Assembly (NCBI RefSeq): GCF_032884065.1
Contig: NW_027063679.1
Coordinates: forward strand, 1-64,000
DNA: 64,000 bases
Source: Artemia franciscana
Taxonomy: Eukaryota; Arthropoda; Branchiopoda; Anostraca; Artemiidae
Direction: 5' to 3'
Shown here one piece after another: positions 63,641 through 64,000 of this stretch. The translations under genes and the position numbers were made by a program. The notes beneath the pieces were generated by a model, which was given only the letters and a program-made list of their open reading frames with translations, had not been told where the DNA came from and ran no database searches. Numbering within the stretch: position 1 is the first letter of the stretch; each line of letters opens with the position of its first letter.

Positions 63641-63737
63641 TAATATACTAATTTCATTTCAATAATTTATGTGCGGAGAGCCAAAATCAAACATGCATTA
63701 ATTCAAAAACGTTCAGAAATTAAATAAAAAAAAACTA

Positions 63738-64000
63738 GTTTTTTTAACTGAAAGTAAGGAGCGACATTAAAACTTAAAACGAACAGAAATTACTTCGTAT
63801 ATGAAAGAGGCTGCTTCCTCATCAACGCCCCGCTCTTTACGCTAAAGTTTTTTACTGTTTTAAAAAGAAGAGTTGAGAGAAAGAGTCAAACTTTAGCGTA
63901 AAGAGCGGGGCGTTGATGAGGAAGCAGCCTCTTTCATATACGAAGTAATTTCTGTTCGTTTTAAGTTTTAATGTCGCTCCTTACTTTCAGTTAAAAAAAC
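63738..64000. repeat. Near-perfect foldback, arms of 113 bp
   Basis: Left arm 63738-63850 and right arm 63888-64000 are reverse complements with a 37-bp loop: AACTGAAAGTAAGGAGCGAC, ATTAAAACTTAAAACGAAC, GCTGCTTCCTCATCAACGCC, GCTCTTTACGCTAAAG. The right arm reaches the window edge, so the full element is not seen. Relics of this terminal sequence appear at 13826-13935, 35698-35905 and 41700-41895. Confidence 0.92.

Overview
The window is eukaryotic, AT-rich, intron-bearing and dense with repeats. I take it to be an arthropod and probably a brine shrimp (Artemia). That rests on my memory of its repeat families: the foldback at the right end, the poly-C-laced arrays, and RTE-like LINE tails in (TAG)n. 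It is not something I could test here. Gene density is very low, with two recognisable host genes in 64 kb.

Layout. 1-2005: a plus-strand RTE-like LINE relic. 3049-15507 (minus): a complete three-coding-exon gene for an ARL6IP5/PRAF3 (PRA1-family) membrane protein of 186 residues. Its introns hold a 109-bp minisatellite, LINE debris, two repeat elements built of ~300-bp units, an inverted-repeat element, a 208-bp tandem pair and a long (TA)n. 15.6-21.3 kb: degenerate tandem repeats, poly-T tracts and LINE relics. 22276-22983 (minus): an F-box/leucine-rich-repeat gene most like FBXL15. 23-43.8 kb: mostly unrecognised AT-rich DNA with LINE relics (one with an inverted 5' part), a foldback element and a degenerate repeat family. 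43858-43957: a run of exactly 100 N.

The dominant structural feature is that 5249-21323 occurs again, in the same orientation, as 43958-61760, starting at the N gap. The copies are nearly identical by eye. They differ by a ~1.5-kb insertion, a 788-bp tandem duplication, microsatellite lengths, one unit of a 208-bp repeat, and an in-frame 8-codon expansion in ARL6IP5 exon 2. The second copy has ARL6IP5 exons 1 and 2 but not exon 3. The simplest reading is two haplotypes of one locus placed in series by the assembler; a true segmental duplication is the alternative. 61.76-64 kb holds two tandem copies of a young repeat and a near-perfect foldback that the window edge cuts.

The two host genes have no evident functional link. 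ARL6IP5 proteins act in ER and trafficking membranes, and FBXL15-type proteins are SCF ubiquitin-ligase adaptors. The strongest leads for novelty are the TIR-bounded array elements (terminal repeats that changed in step between copies), the inverted-repeat element with a hammerhead-like core in each arm, and the allelic coding expansion in ARL6IP5. I saw no CRISPR array, operon or intact autonomous transposon.
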